DNA of 64,000 bases, from assembly GCA_039000515.1 (NCBI GenBank), contig JBCFYV010000935.1, forward strand, positions 57,236,346-57,300,345, read 5' to 3'. Below are positions 37,716 through 48,800 of this stretch, piece by piece. The stretch comes from Timema cristinae (Eukaryota; Arthropoda; Insecta; Phasmatodea; Timematidae). Within the stretch, counting starts at the first letter, position 1. Each line of letters begins with the position of its first letter. Both the position numbers and the translations under genes were made by a program. The notes below the pieces were generated by a model, which worked only from the letters and a program-made list of their open reading frames with translations, made no database searches and was not told the origin of the DNA.

Positions 37716-38050
37716 GCCTTTGTACATGAACGCGCACAAATGATTGGACAGCTGAACATCAAAACAATTTTGACAGGTTTCTAGTCTTGGAATCTTAACT
37801 GCATATCTTTGGAGGGTCATTTTAATGTGCAGCTTAAATTTATTTTTTGTGCCTTGGTTTTGTAGCTTGAATCATTGGTTTTGTTGATGATCTCAGGTGT
37901 TTTTTTTTTTCTTCAACATCACATTTAATATTGATTGCTATGCAATCTTAACAATATCAGGAAAGAAAAAATAGTTTTTGAATGTTAGTGTTTGTGTTGG
38001 TCGATGTTATCCATCTTGCCTTGTCTAATAAAGTTTGTTGGTGCTAACCT
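37716..38050 (+). other. 3' UTR and poly(A) signal of the ACBD5-like gene
   Basis: The first canonical AATAAA after the stop is at 38027-38032 and is followed by the GU-rich stretch GTTTGTTGGTGC, a normal cleavage arrangement. This predicts a 3' UTR of about 330 bases. Later AATAAA words near 38224 could serve as alternatives. Confidence 0.6.
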
Positions 38051-38734
38051 AAAGGTAAGTAAGCAAGAAATAAGTAATTACAAAATGTAAAATGCAAACT
38101 ATATTTATCATTGTGTTATAGTAATATATATTTTATGTTTTTACAAAGAAAATATACACCCGTGTTTTAACTTGTTTATATGTTTGTTTTATATATTGTC
38201 GGTGGCACTATTGAGTGGAAAAATAAAATAATGTTTATATGATAGCTAATACACAAGACTGTACATTTTATATAAAAAGATGTTTAAATTAGAATTAGTG
38301 AAATTTCAAATAAATTATCATACCTACATAATTTTATTTGTAATGATTTTTTTAATGTAAAATATCTTTGAAGCGATAGTAGTAAAGTGGACTTAATATA
38401 TTATCTAGTAATGTTCATACTTTTCAAATCGTTTATCAACTTGTATGTTGATTTACATGTGTACTGATATAATATATTTGACAAAAACAAATGGGTTAGC
38501 AACATCATTGGTTATAACAATTGGTTTTACAGAGGGATGCCATGATGTATATATTAATTAATAACTATAGCATATCTTTGAAGTTTTAACTTGTCTTAGA
38601 TATCGGAAGAACTGTGTTTGTTTGTTGGAAAAAAACTACCATTTAAAGCTATTTTATTCTTATTTAAACCCTTTCACATTTGAACGCATGTTCAAGAGAG
38701 AGAAAAGTAAAGTCTTTAAAACATTTGATCAATA

Positions 38735-39374
38735 CAGTAAAAGCCGGATAAAGCGTGGTTGCTTAGCCAAGCAGCACTATATTGGAAGGTGACCTGTAGA
38801 TTGACAAATGACGGGGCAGGAAGATCGGGGGAAAAAAGACTACAACATTATGCATTACTATATATAAGTTTAACTCATCATACATAAAAATATAAAATAA
38901 AAACTTAGTAGTTATACATTTTACTCATATGAAACATGAAATACACTAGCTAAATTATCTTGGATCACTCAACATAATGTAGGCATATTTGTCCTTTGTC
39001 TTATAAGAGTAATTCAGAATTGCTCCTCTTATAGAAAGTTGCATTGTGCCTTTCACACTCCCCCCTGATGAGTTCTGATAGAATGAAACTTAGGTCGAGC
39101 GATTGAGCAGTAATGATTGATTTTCTTCAAGAGCCGACCATCACTTCTTTGTCCATTGACAGCAATGTAAAGTGTGACCTGTGTTCTTTTCATTGTAAAA
39201 GCCATATTGTGTTTGTTCTTTTTAAATATTTCTATCCATCTTTCCTTTACCTTCTTCCAAATAAAATACTAATACTATAGAGTAATAATGATTTGTTTTT
39301 TTGGGAGACATCCTCTTTACTACGTTATATTCAAATCTACAGTAATCGGTCTGTGCTGTATCGGGCTTCTACTT
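38735..39374. mobile_element. pogo/Tigger-like MITE, 640 bp
   Basis: Ends CAGTAAAAGCCGGATAAAGC and complement AAGTAGAAGCCCGATACAGC, flanked on both sides by TA (38733-38734, 39375-39376). No coding capacity. It lies about 700 bases after the ACBD5 poly(A) signal. Confidence 0.65.
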
Positions 39375-39376
39375 TA

Positions 39377-40465
39377 TATGAATGATCATTTTTAAATGAT
39401 TTAATATTTAAATGCATTTTATAAGATTTATTTAAAATTTGCAACTGACCCAATTGTAAAGCTTCTCTTTGAGGTTAGGTTTGTATGCATAACTAATAGT
39501 GGATAGTGCATAGAATACAATATACGGTTAATATCAAAATACAATTATAATGAAACAAAGTTATTAAAGTATTACACAAATCGATTAGATTCTATTCATA
39601 GAAGTTGGCCAACAGAATCAAACGTGTAACATTTCAATGTTTATTTTCACTCATACCACAATCATAGTTATTGCCACTAAAATAAAGAACATTTGTTTAT
39701 AACAAACAAAAAATGGCTACCAAAAAGCATTTCACACCTGAATAGAAGATTATTTCTATCTGTTGCGATTTGATTCGCTAGAACCTCTCTTTGCATTCTC
39801 ATTGACTTAAACAGCTCAAGTCCAAGGTTTGTATATGCTCAACTCCATGTATTATGCATAGAAAGTTAAAGTTTAATAAACCCTATGAATTCTGTATTTA
39901 TTTATTGGTTTTATCATTGAAAATAATATTTCAACTTCTTGCACGTGTTTTTTGCACAATTCACTATTAGTAAAGCATGAATATAAATCAAGTCAAAGAA
40001 AATGCACATTAGAAACATTTGTATGCATTGCAAATTTGATAAACTTATCAGGGACTCTCTTTATCATAAAGCTATACAACCTGACCTTAAGGCCAGATTC
40101 AAGACTTATTGCTTAAGAAATATATTATTTTTAATGACAAAATTTGCTGATTTGGAAATGAAATATTAGCAAACAACTTTGCCTTCTTCATACTGTAACC
40201 TTAAATAATAACAAGCGGTAATAAGTTTTAATACTACAAATAAAGAATGTTGGGAGATAATCAAATAAAAATTAAATTAACCTTTGGTTGTCAATTAGTA
40301 TATGATCAGGTTTAAATAGGAAAAAAAATTCTGACGGTTAAAAAAAAAATATTAAAATAATTTTCCTATATTCACATGTCAAGTTGTATGGCTCCTAGCT
40401 GTTCCCTTTTGACAGAGCACATCAATATCATTAAAATAATACTAAACATATATTGGAATAGTATC
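39377..40465. other. Intergenic, no feature seen
   Basis: AT-rich sequence without a convincing ORF, repeat or RNA gene. Confidence 0.5.
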
Positions 40466-40478
40466 AATATTGGCCGCA

Positions 40479-40530
40479 GCACGTGCGTATAACACAAACG
40501 GGTAGTAAGACGCGGTGCTAAATAATAATA
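40479..40530 (+). repeat. Tail-only SINE insertion, 52 bp, with 13-bp duplication
   Basis: Only the shared tail is present (GCGTATAACACAAACGGGTA, then AGACGCGGTGCTAA and TAA repeats). Flanks AATATTGGCCGCA (40466-40478) and AATATTGACCGCA (40531-40543) form a duplication with one mismatch. Confidence 0.8.
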
Positions 40531-40554
40531 AATATTGACCGCAAACATTTTGAC

Positions 40555-40805
40555 AACTTAGCTTGGTCAGTAGCGTCTCTTGTCTACTGAGCTAAGGGTT
40601 CTGGATTTGATTCAAGGCGTGGCTGAATAATTTATCATTGTTGAAATATGGTTTTACCCTTTCACAGTGATGAATTAACGGCTGCGGACTGGATGTTGTG
40701 CCTGTCCTAGTCTTAAGTTAGATTATAAGACACATGAAGCTACGACAGGCCTAGCCAGTTAGTAGTGAAAAATGTACGGCTTGGATAAAAAATTGACCAC
40801 AGGCT
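40555..40805 (+). repeat. SINE family F, longest copy
   Basis: GAGCTAAGGGTTCTGGATTT (B-box side), TTTCACAGTGATGAATTAAC, GTCCTAGTCTTAAGTTAGAT, then GACAGGCCTAGCCAGTTAGT. Its tail differs from families A-C. Confidence 0.65.
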
Positions 40806-41835
40806 GGAATCAGTAATGGATGTAAAGTGAATCGACTGCAAACAAATATGTTTCTCTTTTCTACATGTTTATTCCTACCAAAATCACACTCTTACATAAC
40901 TTAATTGAACACTTCATTTTACCCTTGTGACCTTTTCAAACCATTTTTATTCTATTTAGGATGTTTTTTTAAACATTCAAAGGAGAGGGGTTCACCTTTT
41001 GGTCTTTACAAGCTTTGTACACCCCCTCTGCTAGTATAGTAGGATTTTTGTAGAAAGAACCTCCTAAACAAAACATACATATTTATTTTTATGCCAACAT
41101 TGTTACCATTTTACTTTAATATTTGTATTATTTCATAGGTACTGATACTATCTATAAAAATTGTTATATGCGGATCACATGACTTGATGTATGAATATAG
41201 TAAAGTAGTTTAGTAACTTATGTAATTTTCAAATATGGATTGTCCTCTCTACCAGATTCCTATAATAGTTGACACATTATAATTTATAACTCTGGTTTAC
41301 TAGGATGCTGTATTAGTCATGATTTTAAAGTAGTTGTTATTAGCTCTTAGACGAGGGCAAAGTAGCCTTAAGCCCACCTAAGTGAATTGAATCAATGCGC
41401 GGCAACTGTTACCACTCACACCTGATCAAAGTATGCAATTTGGACTCATTCAAGCAAAGAATAAAGTGAAAATGCACTGGTTTTGAATACAAAGAACCGA
41501 AAAGTTTTACACATTCAAAGTCTGGGAATCCGGCACACATTTGGTTGGCACATCCAGTAGTCTGACAAGCCCCCCAACACTTGTCTTTTGGCTTTACGTC
41601 ATTCGTCCACTGGTCAGTCTTTATTTATATTTGTGAGTGTGTGTGCTGTTTTGTATTGCATAGCTTGTTCATAATTGGGTCTAGTTTGTTAAGAGTTTTG
41701 ATACAGTTAAAGGAATGAAATGTAAACATGTGACACTAACAATACATAAAAAATTCCCAGGTAATATAAATTATTATATTACATATTAACCATGACCATT
41801 TTCAAAGTTATTTTTCTTGTTTTTATCACACTACA

Positions 41836-41912
41836 CAGAGATAGTCCGATAATTCGGCATATTTGGTAAGCCGGCATTGCCGAAGTTCATTTTGGATTAT
41901 CAGACTTTTACC
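41836..41912. mobile_element. pogo/Tigger-like fragment
   Basis: GATAGTCCGATAATTCGGCA and TTGCCGAAGTTCATTTTGGATTATC have the typical look of such terminal regions; no partner end found. Confidence 0.35.
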
Positions 41913-44272
41913 TTATTTCTTTTGCACTTAACATTTCATGACAAACTAGGTATAATGTAACACAATATGAATAAATGCTTGTATATAAAATGCAACATTC
42001 AAATAATATACTTATTTGATATTTTCTAAATTTTTACTGATTTTCTCTTATGCATTCTCTCTCATGTTAATATTGCTATAGTTTTTTGTCATTTTTATCA
42101 TAAATAAATCTGTGTTCCCTGAACTAAAATAATTATCCATTGCAACCTCACTTTACAAACAACTCTAACCCCAGCAAGCGAGTTATAGAATATTTTCACG
42201 ACCTCACTTTGTGATATCACCACATCACGGTTGTCCTCGAATTTACCTGGTGATTGCAGATGATACAAAAATTAGACTAGTGGCGCTGCCGAGTTGAAGA
42301 AACCCGTTCTCCCCAAATAATTGTATTCATCTAGGCTATTTGTTGATTTTTTTCTGGGTTGCCGCAATTTGATTTGTGTAGGTCCGAGCATTCCTTTACT
42401 CTTATTTTTGGGTAGGCTATGTTTTCAATCTTGTGTGCCAAATTTATTCTTTGAATCTTCTAATGATGCAAAGGAAATATATTCCATGCTGACTTGTCAT
42501 AACGTTGATAGTCATGTTGCGTTCCGCTATTTTTAAATTTCTAGTACCCACTGACGTTTAAAAACACTTGGCTGCACTATTGGTGAGATAGTTATATGCT
42601 CTTTTGATTAAGGCTGAGTGTGCCTTGAATGTTTAAATACTTTATCCATAACTAGTGTTTATTCAACATGGTTGATATCACACTCAAATGAAAATATAGT
42701 ATTTTTTGTTATATTTTAGGGTTTTATTGTTTAGAAGTTCCATAGGTTTATTTTAGTTTTTAACTATATCTAAACTATAAGGCTGTAAATGAATCAGTTC
42801 TTTAGAATTATTTAAACATCAGATACTTTAGCTTAAGTATGTTATTTTTCATGTATACATATGTTTATTAATTTTTAAGGAGGTGGTGTGCATATGTCTT
42901 TCATAAATAAAATCAATTTTGAACTTAAATATAAAATAAAGTTTTATTCGTATGTTGATTAAATTTCAATCCCAAACTCTTAAGAAACAAAGATATATCA
43001 GAGGTGTGCATATTCACTTAAATCTACTGATTACTGAAGTAGAACTATGCTCATGTTTCGATAATTTGCACTATATTTGAACAGGCATAAGTTGTTTTAG
43101 TCTGAAATACATACCGGCATTCAATACGTTACCAATTATTCTATAATTCTAGTTCATTATCATTGATACAGCATAGATAAATATATTTTCAGAATAGTCT
43201 TTATTTTTGTATGTTTATAAGAGTGAATATTAAATAAAAGCACAATTGACACCATAGTTATCATTAAGATTCATTTCTAATGCACTTCTCATCGCCTGAT
43301 TATGATTCGAAGGAATTTTCATCTCTAAACCTCCATAACACACATTTGTTCTGAAATCGGTAGTATTTTTTCGATGTATCAATATATTGAACATTATTAT
43401 GTTTCATAGATCAATAACTTTATCAATATATTTATATTAGTTCAGCTTGGAGTTAAAGATTGAGCTTTCTCTCATCACTTGAAAGGGAAACTTTTAGTAT
43501 TATGTACACTTTATTCTTCCTTGGCACAAATGAAGTAAGGTTTGTTCAAAGTCTGAATATGGAATTTCCACTTTATGACTTTTGGTATTTGGTTTATTAG
43601 CTTCTCTCATTTCTGTTATAGATAAAAAAAAATCAACTCTCCATTAATCAGAGGTGTCTGAGAGCTAAAGGTTTTTAATTTGAGTCGATCTTGAACAAGT
43701 TTTTCATAAAGCGAGTCAAGCTCGCCTTGAATAAATATATAATTTCAAAACTTAATTATGTTAGTAAAACAAATATATTAGTATAGTTTTAGTAAAATAA
43801 GACTAGTATTTAAAATAAAATAAGGTTTAATGATTTTTTAAATAGTTATGGCCACCTACACATTACCTTCTTTGTTACGGGGTCGTCTTAACATTCTTCC
43901 CCCTACCCCTCTAACTGTGCACTATCTCACGATCCACATCCCAAACAAGTAGAAATAAGAGTAAACGATGAGTCATTCATCTCTTGAGACACAATGCAAG
44001 AAGCTCCATGAATCTGTTTTATGATCTCAGGTTTGCTCAGTTTGGAAATCCGGAAGAATACTCACGTATTCCTATCAATAAGTCAATATCAAAACAAGAG
44101 GAAAGTCTTATTGATCCTTCTCCTTGCCCTCTAATTAATATAATTTAAATACCCTTTTCTCGCCAGCCTATATTTACACGTAATTGACATTACTATCATA
44201 CTTTGTTTATTGCCCATGTAAAGGAGGGCCAAACTTAAATATTTGATTGAATCTTTCAATCTGTTGGTGACT
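41913..44272. other. Intergenic, no feature seen
   Basis: AT-rich, no supported coding region or repeat. A 71-codon ORF at 42321 has no recognisable domain. Confidence 0.5.
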
Positions 44273-44283
44273 TTATTAACTGT

Positions 44284-44528
44284 GACTCGCCTTGGTGGCG
44301 TAGTTGGTTAACGTGCTTGTCGTGTTGAGCACGACTGCTGCGGACGGGGAGATCAAGGTTCGATTCTCGGTCGGGTGAACTGGGGTGGTTTTTCCTAAAT
44401 GGTTTTCCACTCTCCCTCCACGCAAATGTGGGTTCACTTCCTCTAATTCACCCTCCCCAATTCCTAATCCATTAGCGTAATTAGTACTTAAAGCGTATAA
44501 CCCAAACGGGTAGTAAGACGCGGTGTTA

Positions 44529-44556
<28 letters not shown>
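44284..44556 (+). repeat. SINE family B, full length, best copy
   Basis: Head GACTCGCCTTGGTGGCGTAG, A box TGGCGTAGTTGG, B box GGTTCGATTCT, body GGTGGTTTTTCCTAAATGG, shared tail and ATT repeats. Flanks share TTATTAACTGT (44273-44283, 44557-44567). Confidence 0.88.
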
Positions 44557-44565
<9 letters not shown>

Positions 44566-44766
44566 GTCATGAGAGAAGACTTGTTTTCATGAAATGGTTA
44601 ATCTATATACCTGAAGTATATAAACTAATCTCAGCTATTCCAATTAGAAAAGTATAATACACACCAAGCAAAAGACAAAGTTTTAATGTCATTAATAATT
44701 ATGAATATTATAAAATGTATTATACGTACAATTAAAAACACTAACACATATTTACAAACACTTTAA

Positions 44767-44991
44767 CACATTGTGTACCGGCATGAAATTACACGGTGAA
44801 CTGTCAGATATCGGCCGAAATTATGATATTTTGACTTTTTGCTATGAGAATACTTTTTTACATATAATACTCTTTTTGTATGTTTATTATAGTCATCATT
44901 TATAATCTTTCAGATTTTATATGGCCTTATTTTGTTTTATAGAAGATAAATTAAAAAAAAAAAACCTTTGTGTGGTAGTTTGTGTACAGAG

Positions 44992-45024
<33 letters not shown>

Positions 45025-45391
45025 CAAATTTATTAGACACAAAAATAAATAAAATATTTGTACACATTTTGTTACAAAAGCGAGAAAAAATTATCATAAA
45101 TGAATTACAAGTTAAATGTAAAAATTTACATTTAGGCCTTAGTGTGGTAGAGAGCAAAACAATTTTGCACACACAATGCTACATTGCAATTTTCACAAAA
45201 CTATCTAGTTCAGCCACCTAATAATTTTTAAGGACTAAGACATCTTGGGAAACATTTACAGAACACTATACCCGACCGTATCGCGGGCCATTGTGTATGT
45301 AAACATTTAAAAGAAGGACCCGAGTGTAGTTTGGGCATGGTAACAATAGATACGCTAGCCCGAGCTTAGCTTGGGTGTGCTCCTAAGTGCG
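44767..45391. mobile_element. piggyBac-like non-autonomous element, about 625 bp
   Basis: Flanked by TTAA at 44763-44766 and 45392-45395. Ends CACATTGTGTACCGG and complement CGCACTTAGGAGCACACC, both giving TTAAC-R-CA at the junction. Three subterminal units CCCGACCGTATCGCGGG, CCCGAGTGTAGTTTGGG and CCCGAGCTTAGCTTGGG lie at 45271, 45319 and 45359. Interior has a T31 run and no transposase. It sits just beyond the CUB gene poly(A) site. Confidence 0.6.
44994..45024. repeat. T homopolymer, 31 bases
   Basis: Uninterrupted T run. Confidence 0.95.
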
Positions 45392-45452
45392 TTAATATTT
45401 CAATGCCACTTGACATCTTCTTCAGGAGGTAATGCTATACAATTCTATCATA

Positions 45453-45707
45453 TTTATTTAATGGCAGATTACAACTTGCTTAATGCACCTTTAAAAATAA
45501 TAATTTTGAATTTCATTCTTTTGCATTTCAGACTGTGATTGAAACGCAAAGTTTAAATGGTACTTAATAAATTGTTTTCATAATGATAAAAAAGAATCTC
45601 GTCAGAGAACATATTTAGATGTCGGTACTCTCTCAGGTGTCATCTGACCTTTAAATCTCAAAACGTATGAAATGACCACCATGACGGAAGCTAGGCTGGT
45701 GCTGTCG
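45453..45707 (-). other. 3' UTR and poly(A) signal of the CUB gene
   Basis: The first minus-strand AATAAA after the stop is at 45458-45453. It lies inside a 25-base stretch (45436-45460) that recurs exactly in an ACBD5 intron at 34136-34160. Confidence 0.5.
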
Positions 45708-45829
45708 TTAGAGGTTCCTCATGCAGCCTGTAGCAAGCTGTTGGTATGAGATGTGGAAACCAATCTCTTGTTCTGGATCTGTTGATTCATCTGTATGGAA
45801 TCTCAACACTATCGGGCCAGATGCGTAGC
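45708..45829 (-). CDS. CUB-protein exon 8 (C-terminus and stop)
   Basis: Acceptor TGTGAAG; YASGPIVLRFHTDESTDPEQ, EIGFHISYQQLATGCMRNL, TAA. The LRFHTDE...GFHISYQQ pair is the closing strand pair of a CUB domain. It is too short for a routine ORF scan and is found only by following the domain and phase. Confidence 0.82.
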
Positions 45830-48800
45830 CTTCACAAACAAAAACATAGTTAGAACAATTTGTGTAGCTGCTTTTAGCATATGTACTAATTACGCTAATA
45901 AGTCAGGGATGAAGGTTGAATTTAGTTAAAGTGACCCTTCCTACTACTGCCTGGAGGGAGAGAGAGAGAAAAACCACCCTCAATACACCGGACCGGAATT
46001 CAAGCCCTGATCTCCCTGTCATCGGCAGTCTAGTCTCATTTAAGAGCGACGCCTTAAACCATGCGGCCACCCAAGCAGGCTATGAGGAAGGTTGAATTTA
46101 GAGAAAGTGTATTCACATTTGTGGGTAGAGAAAGAAAGAGGGTGGGAAACAATTTTGAAAAAAAATAAAAACACCAAATACACCCGGCCGAGATTCAAAC
46201 CTTGATTTCATAGTCACCAGCAGTCCAGTTTATTGTGAGAGTGACGTTTTAGACAATGGGATTGCTGATCTGGGTATTTGCTTAGTTAAGTCAAATCATT
46301 GTAGGAAAGAAGTCATGATAACTCAGCTTGTAAAAGGGTTGACTAAGGTTTGAAACCTGGTAGCTTATTATTAATAATTTGTACATGAAATGTTTTCTTT
46401 ATCAACTATGTTTAGGGTTTTAAGTGAGCTGAGTTATTATATTTTATTTTATCACGTTTGAGGTAATATACATTTATAAAAAATATATAGTTTTCTATTA
46501 TACAATATGTATCTCAAAACTGAAAAGAGTTTTTACTTAACTTATTTTTGAGCATTTTTATTATTTGTATTTTTTTTTCTCTAGGGTTTGTTCTTATATA
46601 TTCCTATTTACATATACATAGTTCTTTCTCTTTATATTTAAATCTATGTTTCTTTTTGTTTAAGGTTATCAGTGTGAACTGTGTAATTCTTTCACTATAA
46701 AGCCCATATTGTGCTTGTTCCTTTTATTTATTCCTATCCCTATTTTTATAAATTCTCCCATGCATACTATTTATGTTTCTGATAATTCTTAAAGAGTTTC
46801 TTCTTCATACCTTGTGTTGTTTTGATTTAGTTGCTCCAGGTCACCACCGTGGTTCGGATTCCACTTTAAACTTTAGGTCCTTCATTTCATCTCACAATCA
46901 CCCTACCATTACACATTAGCGTAAGTGCGTATAACCCGAATGGGTAGTAAGACGCGGTGCTAATAAATAATAATATAATAATAATAATAATAATAATTTA
47001 GTTGCTAAGCAACTACCTTTGTTTATTTTACACCCCTCTCAAAGAGAGATTGTTTGTAACAATTTCTTAACATTACCTGTGGTGGTAAAAATATACCGAC
47101 TTTTGACTCTAGCTTTAAAATAAAACCTTAAAATTTAACCAAATATGCTAGCAATCATTTTAATTTGATACTTTTTTTTATTTCTTGGGACCAATTTGGT
47201 TTGACATATTTACACAAATATAAATTCATAATGCCAAAGAATCTTCCCACAAAGTAATATGTATTGGAAAATTTTACTGCAACACATGTTATATTACTAA
47301 TTAATATACTTTGGGCATTTCTGAAGGAATCGAAGCCAAACAGTAAAAAAATAGATGAGTCTGAGTCGAAGGCTCTGGAATTTTGTTTCTCTTTTTAACT
47401 GTGTTTTTACTTTTATCTGAATATATAATGTTTACATTTCCATAAATGAAATTGACTTATTGTTTGAAAATATATATATGATCTAAAGATTTTTGTGACC
47501 ACCTACTAGTGACAGTGGAGGCGAAGCTGGTATTGTCGGGCGGATCAAGGATGTATCCTGTGCGTAGCTTCTCAGCGTTCTCAACCACTGCCAGACCGGA
47601 AAGACTGCGGCCGCAAAATTTGTCGCTGGTAACCGAGGATAAAGGTACAGGCTCTCCAAATGCATCCAACTCATCTGAACCGCCACCACGTCCGTCTGGG
47701 ATGTGCAGGTAGTCGTGAGAGGACACATCACAAGGAAGGGTCCCGGTGCGACCCACACCCTCCTCCAGATACGGACCTAACCAATCGATAAGTAAAGGCG
47801 TGTCGGTGACTGTACAGTAGTCCCCAACTATCCAAACTTTGATTATCGGCCATTGTTTTAGCCGAAATATATATTTAACGTGCTATTAGCGTGACCTCGC
47901 CACAAAGAAGAGAAGCAAAGCTGAGAAACAATCTTCAATCAGCAAATTTTGCACTTTCCGTACTACAGAATGTCATAAAAGTTGCTTTTAATTGATTCAA
48001 AATCCTTTGTTATGTTAACATGAATAAAATAATAGTTTTGTAATTCATTGCTTAATTTATACTATGGAGTAAATACTAATCCTTATTTCATATCTCTTCT
48101 GCACTTCATTTAATTTTGAATCTATTTTGTTTCAGCTCGTCCCTTTGTTTCTGTATTATCCGACCACTTGCAAGAGGATCACCAGATTGTTTTAAGAATT
48201 ACTTTTTTATTACCAATTCTCAAGTGAGCTTCTTTATTACATCCCATTATATTATTTTACCAAACTAAATTTAAACTAAAACTACATTGCAGAACCATAC
48301 CCAAAAATCTCTTTTGCTGACTCCTACCTGTGAGGTTTCATGATGAAAGTCCTCAAATAGAAGCGCACAAATATATTTTTTTAAACTATTAAATCCTTTT
48401 TGATTGGTTTGTAGGTATTAACAGCTATATAACACTCCAAAAAGCTACTAACCCCACCATTAATGAAGAAAACAAAACATCGTTACTAATACCTTTAGGG
48501 AGAGGGGAATGATTAAGACATCAAAACATTTCTTGGTACAGCCCTAGCTTAGTGATATTGCCTAAAATTTGAGTAATATACTAATTAATTAACCACTAAC
48601 CAATTATTTAATAAGTTTATTTAAGTAGATTTTATTCTCCCAAGGTTATTTCCCTTGTGCAAGAACCTAAAATTACCACAGATTAGTTGCTATTTTTCTT
48701 ATTGTTTAGTTGTTTAAAGTTGATAACTTTAGTGTATGTCAGGATAAAATAATTTAAATCAAACACAAATGTGTTGTCAGGATTTAAAAGATACAGGGGA

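Noticed and set aside
44284..44378. tRNA gene
   Set aside because: A and B boxes are good, but the acceptor ends do not pair properly and the sequence continues into a repeated body and tail with a flanking duplication, so it is a SINE head. The same holds for heads at 4516, 13116, 19932, 22127 and 62597.
47502..47506. Alternative donor AG|GTGGTC for CUB exon 7
   Set aside because: It gives phase 2, which puts the clear last exon out of frame; A|GTAGGT three bases earlier fits.
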